A stretch of DNA of 64,000 bases, from positions 2,914,001 through 2,978,000 of the forward strand of contig NZ_JAFBBZ010000001.1 of assembly GCF_016907435.1 (NCBI RefSeq), given 5' to 3'. Source of the DNA: Nocardioides salarius (GTDB taxonomy: Bacteria; Actinomycetota; Actinomycetes; Propionibacteriales; Nocardioidaceae). Each line of letters opens with the position of its first letter. Within the stretch, counting starts at the first letter, position 1. A program made the translations under genes and the position numbers. Of this stretch, positions 35,227 to 42,633 are shown piece after piece. Under the pieces are notes generated by a model, which worked only from the letters and a program-made list of their open reading frames with translations, searched no databases and had not been told where the DNA came from.

Positions 35227-36363
35227 GTGCCAGCCTCCACCGTGCCGCCGGGGCCCCCGCCGCCCCCGCCCCCGCCGCCCCCGCCGCCCGCGCCCCCGCT
35301 GCCGGCGCCGCCTCGGTTGCCGGTCGCCGACCTCGAGCGCCGCTACTACGCCCACGCGGTCGACCGCGGCCTGGCCTGGTCGTCGTACGCCGCCGTCGCC
35401 GGGCTGGCCGGGTGGCTGCTCGACGACCCGCTGGTGGCGGTGGCCCTGGTGCTGGGCTGGGTGCTGGCGCTCCAGGTCGCTCTCGCGGTGCTGCTGGGCC
35501 TGCGCGGCCTGAGCCCCGGCAAGGCGCTGCTGGGCCTGCGGGTCGTCTCCGAGCGCACCGGCGGTCCGGTCGGGGTCGCGCCGGCACTGCTGCGCGGCCT
35601 GGTCGTGGGCCTGGCCGGAGTGCCGACGCTGCTCCTCGGCGCCGCGACCCTCGCCTGGACCAGCGCCGCCGACCGGGACCGTCGGCGCCGCGGTTGGCAC
35701 GACCACCTCGCCGGCAGCGTCGTGGTCGACCTGCGTCCGGTGCCCGTCAGCGAGGAGGTCGAGGAGGTCCGGCCCCGGTCCATCGTCAACCTCACCGCGA
35801 TGCGCCTGATGCCGACGCCGCAGCCGGCCCCCACCACTCCGGGCACCGGCACCGGCACCGGCACCGTCTCGCCCGCCCCGGCGTGGCCCGCGGCAGCAAC
35901 GAGCGCGCCCCGCCCGCCCGGAGCGCGTCGCCGGGCCGTGCCCACCGACAGCCCGACGGCCGGCCCGACGGCTGGCCCGGCACCCGGTCCGGCACCCGGT
36001 CCGGCACCCGGTCCGGCACCGGCCCCGGCGGGCGGATGGGTCGTTGAGCTGGACTCCGGGGAGCAGGTCGCGGTCGAGGGCCTGGTCCTGCTGGGTCGCG
36101 GCCCCGTGGCCCGCGCCGGCGAGCAGGTGCGCCGCCTGGTGCCGCTGCGCTCGCAGGACATGTCGGTCTCCAAGACCCACGCCCAGCTCCAGGTCGCACC
36201 CGACGGGGCCCTGGTGGTGATGGACCGCGGCTCCACCAACGGCTCGGTGGTGGTGCGCTCGGGGGTGGCCCGCGAGCTGGCCGCGGGCAAGCCGGTGACC
36301 CTCCTCGACGGCGACGTGGTGCGCCTGGGCGACCGCTCGCTGCGCGTGGGCCGCGCCCGCTGA
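35227..36363 (+). CDS. RDD membrane domain-FHA fusion protein
   Basis: Predicted 378 residues. The order is a proline run (about residues 8-22), an RDD domain with about three membrane segments (YYAHAVDRGLAWSSYAAVAGL to the RGWHDHLAGSVVV end), a long Pro/Ala/Gly/Thr linker with GPAP repeats, and a C-terminal FHA domain (VLLGRGPVA, VSKTHAQL, DRGSTNGSVVV). The linker codons are tandem repeats near 35836-35867 and 35980-36020. It likely brings a phosphothreonine-binding module to the membrane. The GTG at 35227 is 6 nt from the previous stop. The proline run would need EF-P for translation. Confidence 0.87.
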   Translation: MPASTVPPGPPPPPPPPPPPPAPPLPAPPRLPVADLERRYYAHAVDRGLAWSSYAAVAGLAGWLLDDPLVAVALVLGWVLALQVALAVLLGLRGLSPGKALLGLRVVSERTGGPVGVAPALLRGLVVGLAGVPTLLLGAATLAWTSAADRDRRRRGWHDHLAGSVVVDLRPVPVSEEVEEVRPRSIVNLTAMRLMPTPQPAPTTPGTGTGTGTVSPAPAWPAAATSAPRPPGARRRAVPTDSPTAGPTAGPAPGPAPGPAPGPAPAPAGGWVVELDSGEQVAVEGLVLLGRGPVARAGEQVRRLVPLRSQDMSVSKTHAQLQVAPDGALVVMDRGSTNGSVVVRSGVARELAAGKPVTLLDGDVVRLGDRSLRVGRAR

Positions 36364-36394
36364 GCGCGGCGTCCTCGCTACGGTGGAGGGCCTG

Positions 36395-36979
36395 ATGACC
36401 CACGTCTGGTACGTCGCCTACGGCTCCAACCTCAGTCTCGACCGCCTCACCTGCTACGTCGAGGGCGGCTGTCCGCCCGGCGGCACCCGCGCCCACCCCG
36501 GGGCCCGCGACCGCACCCCGCCGCTGCGCAGCATCCCCGTCGACCTGCCCGGCACCACCTACTTCGCGGGACGCTCCGCGCAGTGGGGTGGGGCGGTGGC
36601 GTTCTACGACCACGCGACCCCCGGGCGCACCGCCGCCCGCGGCTACCTGGTCAGCGCGGGCCAGTTCGCCGACATCGCCGCCCAGGAGATGCACCGCGAC
36701 CCGCGCGCCGACGACCCGCTCGAGCAGCTGGTGCTCACCCCGTTGCCCGACGGCCGCCACGAGGTCGGCCCCGGTGGCTACGAGACCGTCGTCGACGTGG
36801 GCCGCCACGACGGTGCGCCGATGCTGACCTTCACCGCGCCGCACACCGCGGCGACCGCCGAGCGCTCGCGTCCCTCCGCGGCCTACCTCGCCACGATGGC
36901 CCGCGGACTGGGCGAGGCGCACGGCTGGGAGGAGCCGGTCGCGCACGACTACCTGGCGGGATTGCAAAATCTGGCCTAG
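36395..36979 (+). CDS. Gamma-glutamylcyclotransferase-like fold protein
   Basis: Predicted 194 residues. The N-terminal VWYVAYGSNLSLDRL is the YGSN motif of the GGCT-like fold. RGYLVSAGQFADIAAQEM is the matching later segment. The reaction is unknown, and relatives are often mislabelled as histone deacetylases. ATG at 36395 is selected since GGAGGG stands 4 nt upstream; a GTG at 36383 is the alternative. Its TAG stop is part of the -10 box of the next gene. Confidence 0.7.
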   Translation: MTHVWYVAYGSNLSLDRLTCYVEGGCPPGGTRAHPGARDRTPPLRSIPVDLPGTTYFAGRSAQWGGAVAFYDHATPGRTAARGYLVSAGQFADIAAQEMHRDPRADDPLEQLVLTPLPDGRHEVGPGGYETVVDVGRHDGAPMLTFTAPHTAATAERSRPSAAYLATMARGLGEAHGWEEPVAHDYLAGLQNLA

Positions 36980-36982
36980 GTT
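36977..36982 (+). promoter_or_regulatory. -10 box before the SRPBCC gene, overlapping a stop codon
   Basis: TAGGTT, eight bases, then ATG at 36991. Its first three bases are the stop codon of the preceding gene. Confidence 0.45.
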
Positions 36983-36990
36983 CCACCGTC

Positions 36991-37425
36991 ATGGCCTTCG
37001 CGCACACCGAGACCGCCTCGACCTCCGCCTCGCCGGAGCACGTCTGGGCGCTGTGGTCCGACACCTCGACCTGGCCCCAGTGGGACCCGAGCGTCGAGCG
37101 GGTGGTGCTCGACGGGCCGTTCCGCCTCGGCACCACCGGCACCATGAGCCTGTCCGGCGGGGTGCGCGCGCCCTTCACCCTCGTCGAGGTGAGTCCCGAC
37201 GCGCGCTACTGCGACGAGCTGGTCGTCGGCGAGCTGTGCATCCGCATCGACCACCGGGTCGAGGCGACCGGCCAGGGCGCGGAGATCACCGTCGAGACCA
37301 CCGTCGAGGGCCCGGGGGCCGACGACGTCGGTCCGATGGTCGTGGCCCACGCCCCGCAGGCGCTGCGGACGCTGGTCGAGCTGGCCCAGGCGCGCGCCGC
37401 GGCCGCCCAGCGCGTCAGCGGCTGA
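36991..37425 (+). CDS. SRPBCC (polyketide cyclase/dehydrase-like) protein
   Basis: Predicted 144 residues covering one START-like lipid-binding fold: ASPEHVWALWSDTSTWPQWDPSVERVVLDGPFRLGTTGTM at the start and the long C-terminal helix APQALRTLVELAQARAAAAQ. The ligand is unknown. The last 11 bases overlap the end of the convergent subtilase gene. Confidence 0.82.
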   Translation: MAFAHTETASTSASPEHVWALWSDTSTWPQWDPSVERVVLDGPFRLGTTGTMSLSGGVRAPFTLVEVSPDARYCDELVVGELCIRIDHRVEATGQGAEITVETTVEGPGADDVGPMVVAHAPQALRTLVELAQARAAAAQRVSG

Positions 37426-39595
37426 GCTGCACCGGCACGCGGGTGCGGGTGCCGTCGCCGCCGCGCCACAGCACCACGCCGTCGTCGCTGGTGCGGGTGC
37501 CTCCGGCGACCCGCACCGTGTAGGTCGCCGACTCGCCCGGGGCCAGGCGCAGCGCAGCGGGGCTCACGCTGACGTCGTGCGCCTCGAAGCCGGCCGTGGA
37601 GGAGGAGAAGTAGCGCGCCCTGCTGCTGGTGTTGGTCACGGTGCGCGTGGTCGTCGACCGAGCGCTGCTCAGCAGCACGGAGGGCAGGTTCAGGGGGCGG
37701 TCGGAGGGCAGCGCACCCTCCAGCCAGGTGCGGTAGTCCTCGACCGCCAGGTCGTGGACCAGCCCGGGGCGCAGCGCCCGGACTCCACGCACCCGGCCCG
37801 ACCCGGCCGCCAGGGCCGGGGTGCCCGGGACGGCGTCGGCGGTGCCGACCAGTGCGGAGCGCACCCACGCCGCGCTCCACCCTCGGCGCGCCAGGAGCCG
37901 GGCGGCGGTGCCGCTGGTCCACGCCGTGGCCGGTGAGGTGCCGGTCTGGGTGTCCCAGCGCCGTCCGACCGCGCGCGTCGGGGCCGCGCCCACCAGCCCG
38001 GAGCCGGGGGCGACGAGGTCGGGCTTGAGCACCGGCCCGGCCGGGTCGCCGGTGGCCGAGAAGCCCAGCACCTCGAGATCGCGTGCGCGGGCGCCGCGCG
38101 GCACCAGCCGCACCTTGGCGCCCGGGTGCTCGCGCGCCCAGCGGCGTACGACGCCGGCGTCGGTGGCGCCCAGGTGCACGGTGGCCACGCTGTGGAAGTC
38201 GGCGTCCACGGAGTCGGGACCGCTGTTGAGCAGGATCATGCCGACCCCGTCGGCGCGCTGCACGGCAGCGGACTTGTCGGTGCGGCCCACCCCGCCGCGC
38301 TCGCACAGCACGATGCGCCCGCCCACCTCGGCGGCGTCCAGGCTGCCGGGCGTGCACAGGGAGGCCTGCTCCCGGGTGGCGGCGGGGGCGGCCACGTCGG
38401 CGCCACGCACGAGCCGGGCCGGGCCGACCCCCTCGTCGGCGAGCATCGCGCCGTCGACGCGGGGACCGTCGGAGCCCAGGCGCACCCGCCCCTCGTGGGT
38501 GGTGCCGGTGCTGGCGCCCACCGTGGTGACCCAGGGGGAGGGGTGCGCGGCGGTGCCGTCGGAGCGGTCTCCGGCCGCGGCGACCACGACCGTGCCGGCC
38601 TCGGCGGCCCCCAGCAGCGCGACCTCGACGGTGTCGAGCCGGGGCGGTCCGCCGACCGACAGGTTGAGCACGTCGACGCCGTCGTCGGTGGCACGGTCGA
38701 TGGCGGAGACCAGGTCGGCGGTGGCACAGCCGTCGTCGGAGGGGTCGGGGGCGCTCCAGCAGGCCTTGTAGACGGCGATGCGTGACTGCGGGGCGACACC
38801 TGCGTAGCGGCCGAGGTCCTCGTCCCCGACGCGCACGGCCACCTCGGCGTTGCCGGCGGCGATCGAGGCCATGGCGGTGCCGTGCCCGTCGTCGTCGCGC
38901 GGGGAGAGCGACGAGGAGGCCTTGACCCGGTCGGCGCCGAAGCCCTCGACGAACCAGTCTCCGGCCACGACCTTGCCGTTGCAGGTGGCCGGGCCCCAGT
39001 CGTCGGCGTCGGCGCAGACGCCCCCGAAGCCGGTGGGCGCCGGGCCGAGCCCGGGCGCCGAGGAGAAGACCGGGCCGTCGGGGTCGAGGCCGGTGTCGAC
39101 GAAGCCGATCACCACGCCCTGGCCGCCGCGGGTCCGGGCCGACGGGCTCAGCCCCGCGGTGTCGGCACCCGGGTCGGCGGCGGAGGCCGCCAGCGGCCGG
39201 ACGCTGCTGGGCTCGACCATCGCGACGCCCGGCGTGGCCGAGAGCCGGGTGGCCTGGTCGGTGCTGAGCTCGACGGCGACCCCGTTAAGGGCGGTGGTCC
39301 AGCGGTAGACCGGCTCGGGCGCCTCCACCGACTCCAGCACCCGCTCCTGGCGGGTGCGCATCCGCAGCTTCTGCAGCCCGCGGTCGAGCTCGGAGGACGT
39401 GCCCGCCGTGCCGGGACCCTCGAGGGTCACCAGGTAGAGCTCGGCGCCGCGCCCGCCGGGGCCGTCGGCCCCGGGCACGGCCTGGCCGGGGGAGGCCGCC
39501 GCGAGGAGCCCCGCCGCGCCGGCCGCCAGCGCGCAGCCGGCCGCGAGCACGCGGCGTACGCCGTGGTGCGCGGGGCGGGTGCGGGGCTCGGGCAC
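37415..39595 (-). CDS. Secreted S8 subtilisin-like serine protease with PA insertion
   Basis: Predicted 726 residues. The signal peptide is residues about 1-39 (RTRPAHHGVRR then VLAAGCALAAGAAGLLAAASPGQA). An inhibitor-like pro-region follows (LYLVTLEGPG to MVEPS). The catalytic residues are Asp167 (FVDTGLD), His238 (DGHGTAMA) and Ser554 (GTSPATA). A PA domain is inserted at about 385-500. The usual oxyanion-hole Asn (AGN) is Asp343 (AAAGDRSDG). The C-terminal beta domain is an Fn3-like part. The GTG at 39595 has AGGAG 5 nt upstream; an ATG at 39616 would add seven residues. Confidence 0.88.
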   Translation of the reverse strand: MPEPRTRPAHHGVRRVLAAGCALAAGAAGLLAAASPGQAVPGADGPGGRGAELYLVTLEGPGTAGTSSELDRGLQKLRMRTRQERVLESVEAPEPVYRWTTALNGVAVELSTDQATRLSATPGVAMVEPSSVRPLAASAADPGADTAGLSPSARTRGGQGVVIGFVDTGLDPDGPVFSSAPGLGPAPTGFGGVCADADDWGPATCNGKVVAGDWFVEGFGADRVKASSSLSPRDDDGHGTAMASIAAGNAEVAVRVGDEDLGRYAGVAPQSRIAVYKACWSAPDPSDDGCATADLVSAIDRATDDGVDVLNLSVGGPPRLDTVEVALLGAAEAGTVVVAAAGDRSDGTAAHPSPWVTTVGASTGTTHEGRVRLGSDGPRVDGAMLADEGVGPARLVRGADVAAPAATREQASLCTPGSLDAAEVGGRIVLCERGGVGRTDKSAAVQRADGVGMILLNSGPDSVDADFHSVATVHLGATDAGVVRRWAREHPGAKVRLVPRGARARDLEVLGFSATGDPAGPVLKPDLVAPGSGLVGAAPTRAVGRRWDTQTGTSPATAWTSGTAARLLARRGWSAAWVRSALVGTADAVPGTPALAAGSGRVRGVRALRPGLVHDLAVEDYRTWLEGALPSDRPLNLPSVLLSSARSTTTRTVTNTSSRARYFSSSTAGFEAHDVSVSPAALRLAPGESATYTVRVAGGTRTSDDGVVLWRGGDGTRTRVPVQLSR

Positions 39596-39617
39596 GGGTG
39601 CTCCTGGCTGGTTCATG

Positions 39618-39646
39618 GCTGGGTGCGGGCTGGGTGCGGGCTGGGT
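39618..39646. repeat. 11-bp tandem repeat upstream of the subtilase gene
   Basis: GCTGGGTGCGG occurs twice, followed by GCTGGGT. It lies in the 5' region of the protease gene and could alter its leader through slippage. Confidence 0.6.
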
Positions 39647-39763
39647 CGGCGGCCGGTCCGGGGACCGGTGCTCGGGCCGAGCTGCCCATTGTGACCGACG
39701 AGGCGGTCCGACGACAGCCGAACGCGGGGGTTGTGGACGACGAGGGCTCCCAGGCGCTTCGTC

Positions 39764-39769
39764 TACCCT
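39764..39769 (+). promoter_or_regulatory. -10 box of the leaderless HAD-LarE start
   Basis: TACCCT, seven bases (CGGGGCC), then GTG at 39777. Confidence 0.6.
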
Positions 39770-39776
39770 CGGGGCC

Positions 39777-41276
39777 GTGCCTGCCCCGAGCCCCTCCACG
39801 GCCCCGTCGGCCCCCGGCCTGGCGGTGGGCTTCGACCTGGACATGACGCTCATCGACTCGCGGCCCGGCATCGCCGCGGTGCTGGAGACGCTGGCCGTCG
39901 AGCTGGGCGTCACGCTGCCGGTCGAGGAGATGACCCGACGGCTGGGGCCGCCGCTCGACCTGATGCTCGAGCCGCACCTGGCCCGTGAGGCGGTCGGGCC
40001 CGCGGTCGACCGGTTCCGGGAGCTCTACCCCGAGCGGGCCGTCGCCGGAACCCTCGCCTTGCCCGGCGCCGCCGAGGCGCTGGCCGCCGTGCGCGCCCAC
40101 GCGGGCCGCGTCGTGGTGGTCACCGGCAAGCACACCCCCAACGCCCGGCTGCACGTGGAGCACCTGGGCCTCGACGTCGACCTCGTCGAGGGCCGGGTGT
40201 GGGGCGTCGGCAAGGCCGAGGTGCTGCGCCGCGAGGGCGTCTCGGTCTACGTCGGCGACCACGTGCACGACGTCGAGGGGGCCCTGGCCGCCGGCGCGAC
40301 GAGCGTGTCGGTGCTCAGCGGCGGGGCGACCCGTGAGGAGCTGCGGGCCGCCGGCACCCACGTCGTGCTCGACGACCTCGCGCAGTTCGCGCCCTGGCTC
40401 GACGAGCACCTGCTCGACCGGCGCACCGCCGCCCTCGAGGCCGACCTGCGCGTCCGCGGCTCGCTGCTCGTCGCCTACAGCGGCGGCGCCGACTCGGCCC
40501 TGCTGCTCGCTGCGGCCGTGCGGGTGCTCGGCGCCGACCGGGTCGCGGCCGCCACCGGCTACTCCGACTCGTTGCCGCAGGCCGAGCGCGACCCCGCCCG
40601 CGAGCTCGCCCGGTCGCTGGGGGTGCGGGTGCTGACCCCGCGGACCCACGAGATGGAGCGCCCCGGCTACCGCGCCAACCAGGGCGACCGCTGCTTCTTC
40701 TGCAAGGCCGAGCTCCTCGACACCCTGGTGCCGCTGGCGGCCGAGCACGGGCTGGCGCACGTGGCCACGGGCACCAACGCCGACGACGTGGTCGCCGGCT
40801 TCCGGCCCGGCATCCGCGCGGCCGCCGAGCGGGGGGCGCTGACGCCGCTCGCCGACGCGGGCCTGACCAAGGCACAGGTGCGTGAGGTCTCCCGGCGCTG
40901 GGCCCTGCCGACCTGGGACAAGCCGGCCGCGGCCTGCCTGTCCTCCCGCGTCGCCTACGGCATCGAGGTCACCCCGCACCGGCTGGCCCGCGTCGAGCGC
41001 GCCGAGAGCGCGGTGCGCGAGGTGCTGGCCGGCGCCGGCGTGGGGGTGCGCGACCTGCGGGTGCGCGACCTGGGTGGGGCGTCCGACGCCGCACGCGCCA
41101 GCATCGAGGTCGACGCCGCGCTGCTCGGCGGGCCGCTGGCCGAGGGGCGCGGCCTGGTCGAGGAGCTGTGCGCCGCCGTGCGGCGTACCGGCTTCGCGAG
41201 CGCCGAGCTCTCGCGCCGCGGCTTCCGCTCCGGGTCGATGAACGAGCTGCTCGCCGAGCCCGAGCGGTGGCGGTGA
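39777..41276 (+). CDS. HAD hydrolase-LarE sulfur transferase fusion
   Basis: Predicted 499 residues in one open frame. Residues about 14-215 are a HAD phosphatase of the phosphoglycolate phosphatase type: DLDMT with Asp20 and Asp22, TGKHTPN, and the GDHVHDVEGA metal motif. Residues about 220-499 are LarE, the ATP-dependent enzyme that converts the Ni-pincer cofactor precursor to a thioacid. The PP-loop is SGGADS (235-240). Three cysteines, Cys306 and Cys309 (CFFC) and Cys387 (ACLSS), match the LarE class that carries a [4Fe-4S] cluster rather than sacrificing its own Cys sulfur. No larA, larB or larC is in the window. The partner enzyme is unknown. Confidence 0.88.
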   Translation: MPAPSPSTAPSAPGLAVGFDLDMTLIDSRPGIAAVLETLAVELGVTLPVEEMTRRLGPPLDLMLEPHLAREAVGPAVDRFRELYPERAVAGTLALPGAAEALAAVRAHAGRVVVVTGKHTPNARLHVEHLGLDVDLVEGRVWGVGKAEVLRREGVSVYVGDHVHDVEGALAAGATSVSVLSGGATREELRAAGTHVVLDDLAQFAPWLDEHLLDRRTAALEADLRVRGSLLVAYSGGADSALLLAAAVRVLGADRVAAATGYSDSLPQAERDPARELARSLGVRVLTPRTHEMERPGYRANQGDRCFFCKAELLDTLVPLAAEHGLAHVATGTNADDVVAGFRPGIRAAAERGALTPLADAGLTKAQVREVSRRWALPTWDKPAAACLSSRVAYGIEVTPHRLARVERAESAVREVLAGAGVGVRDLRVRDLGGASDAARASIEVDAALLGGPLAEGRGLVEELCAAVRRTGFASAELSRRGFRSGSMNELLAEPERWR

Positions 41277-41998
41277 GCCCGGGCGAGGTGGCCGAGCGCC
41301 TCTGGGACGAGGTGACCTCGCGCCAGCCGCTGCCCGACGCCTCGCTGGTGCTGCTGTCGGGAGCCGTGGCGCTCGCGCTGGTCTGGTGGCCCACCACCTG
41401 GCCGCTGGTGCGCCTGGGCGTCACGGTGGTCCACGAGGCGGGCCACGCCGTGGTCGCGGTGCTGGTCGGGCGGCGCCTGCAGGGCATCCGGCTGCACTCC
41501 GACACCTCGGGGGTCACCCTGTCGCGCGGGCGGCCGCGCGGGCCGGGGATGGTGGCGATGCTGGCCGCCGGCTACCTCGCGCCCGCCGCCGTCGGGCTCG
41601 GCGCGGCCCTGCTGCTCGCCGACGGGCGCGGCCTCGCGCTGCTGTGGCTGCTGGTGGCGCTGCTGGTCGCGCTGCTGGTGTGGGTGCGCAACGTGTACGG
41701 CGTGGTGGTGCTCGTCGTCGCGGGCGCCGGCGTGGTCGCGGTGACCTGGTGGGCGCCGCCGCTGGCGCAGTCGGTGCTGGCCCTGCTGGTGGCCTGGCTG
41801 CTGCTGCTCGCCGCGCCCCGGCCGCTGCTGGAGCTGTGGGGGCGCGGCGCGCGGGGGCGACGGGGCTCCGACCCGGACCAGCTGGCCCGGCTGACCCGGC
41901 TGCCCTCGGTGCTGTGGGTGGCGCTGATGCTGCTGGCCAACCTCGCCGGGCTCGTCGTCGGCGTCGCGACCCTGGCCCCCGACCTGCTGCAGCGCTGA
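41273..41998 (+). CDS. M50-like membrane metallopeptidase
   Basis: Predicted 241 residues with about six membrane segments. The zinc motif HEAGH lies in VTVVHEAGHAVVAVLVGRRLQGIRLH, as in the M50B family of site-2-type proteases. A second NPDG-like ligand motif is not evident, so activity is unproven. GTG at 41273 overlaps the HAD-LarE stop (GTGA); another GTG at 41267 is possible. Coupling to the fusion gene is probably positional. Confidence 0.78.
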   Translation: MSPGEVAERLWDEVTSRQPLPDASLVLLSGAVALALVWWPTTWPLVRLGVTVVHEAGHAVVAVLVGRRLQGIRLHSDTSGVTLSRGRPRGPGMVAMLAAGYLAPAAVGLGAALLLADGRGLALLWLLVALLVALLVWVRNVYGVVVLVVAGAGVVAVTWWAPPLAQSVLALLVAWLLLLAAPRPLLELWGRGARGRRGSDPDQLARLTRLPSVLWVALMLLANLAGLVVGVATLAPDLLQR

Positions 41999-42003
41999 AC
42001 CGG

Positions 42004-42034
42004 TTGGTGTGCCGCGCCCGCGCCTGCCTATCCT
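42004..42034 (+). promoter_or_regulatory. Possible promoter of the cold-shock protein gene
   Basis: TTGGTG (42004) and TATCCT (42029) are 19 bp apart. A start site near 42041 would leave a leader of about 57 nt. The spacing is long, so this is tentative. Confidence 0.4.
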
Positions 42035-42097
42035 TTGCCGTCCGGCGCTCTCGCCGGGCTGCAGACCCGACGACGACCAGAGACCGAGGACGCTGCT

Positions 42098-42493
42098 GTG
42101 CCCAGAGGCAAGGTGAAGTGGTACGACGCCGACAAGGGCTTCGGCTTCCTGTCGCAGGAGGACGGCCCCGACGTGCACGTGCGCGCCGAGGCGCTGCCCG
42201 AGGGCACCACGACCCTCAAGGCCGGCACCCGCGTCGAGTTCGGCATCGCCCAGGGCCGGCGCGGTGACCAGGCGCTGCAGGTGCGGGTGCTCGACCAGCC
42301 CGCCTCGGTCAGCCGCAACCAGCAGGCCGCGCGCCGCAAGCGTCCCGACGACATGGCCCCCATCGTCGAGGACCTGATCCGCCTGCTCGACGGCGTCAGC
42401 GAGACCTACCGCCACGGCCGGCACCCCGACGCGCGCACCGCCGCCCCCGTCGCCAAGCTGCTGCGGGCCCTCGCCGACGAGCTCGAGCGCTAG
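42098..42493 (+). CDS. Cold-shock domain protein with C-terminal extension
   Basis: Predicted 131 residues. Residues 1-65 are a cold-shock domain: KVKWYDADKGFGFLSQEDG contains RNP1 (KGFGFL). The RNP2 region reads DVHVRAEAL where the consensus is DVFVHFSAI, so two or three aromatic or His contacts are missing. The C-terminal 65 residues are a helical extension typical of the longer actinobacterial CspB-like proteins (IVEDLIRLLDGVSETYRHGRHP). It should bind single-stranded nucleic acid weakly or with changed preference. GTG at 42098 has GAGGA upstream. Confidence 0.85.
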   Translation: MPRGKVKWYDADKGFGFLSQEDGPDVHVRAEALPEGTTTLKAGTRVEFGIAQGRRGDQALQVRVLDQPASVSRNQQAARRKRPDDMAPIVEDLIRLLDGVSETYRHGRHPDARTAAPVAKLLRALADELER

Positions 42494-42498
42494 CCGGC

Positions 42499-42532
42499 CG
42501 CGAGATTCATCGGGTACCCGATGAACCTCGCG
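42499..42532. repeat. 34-bp palindrome (TTCATCGG family), second locus
   Basis: CGCGAGATTCATCGGGT followed by its complement with one mismatch. It starts 5 nt after the stop of the cold-shock gene. The core TTCATCGG/CCGATGAA is shared with 7855-7940. Confidence 0.9.
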
Positions 42533-42565
42533 CTGCCCGACTGAACCTTCATGGAGGTAGCGCCA

Positions 42566-42589
42566 GTTCCGTCGGGTGCCCGATGAATC
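42566..42589. repeat. Degenerate palindrome, second copy at this locus
   Basis: GTTCCGTCGGGTG then CCCGATGAATC: the right arm fits the family, while the left arm has several mismatches. It lies 44 bp before the stop of the convergent MFS gene. Confidence 0.6.
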
Positions 42590-42633
42590 TCCCGCCGGCC
42601 GGGGGACCCCCCGAGCCGGTACGGCGTCGGCGC

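Noticed and set aside
39777..41276. Two separate genes (HAD and LarE) with a missed stop
   Set aside because: The frame is continuous through the linker near residue 215-220, and no start codon with a ribosome-binding site or leaderless -10 box is seen at the LarE border.
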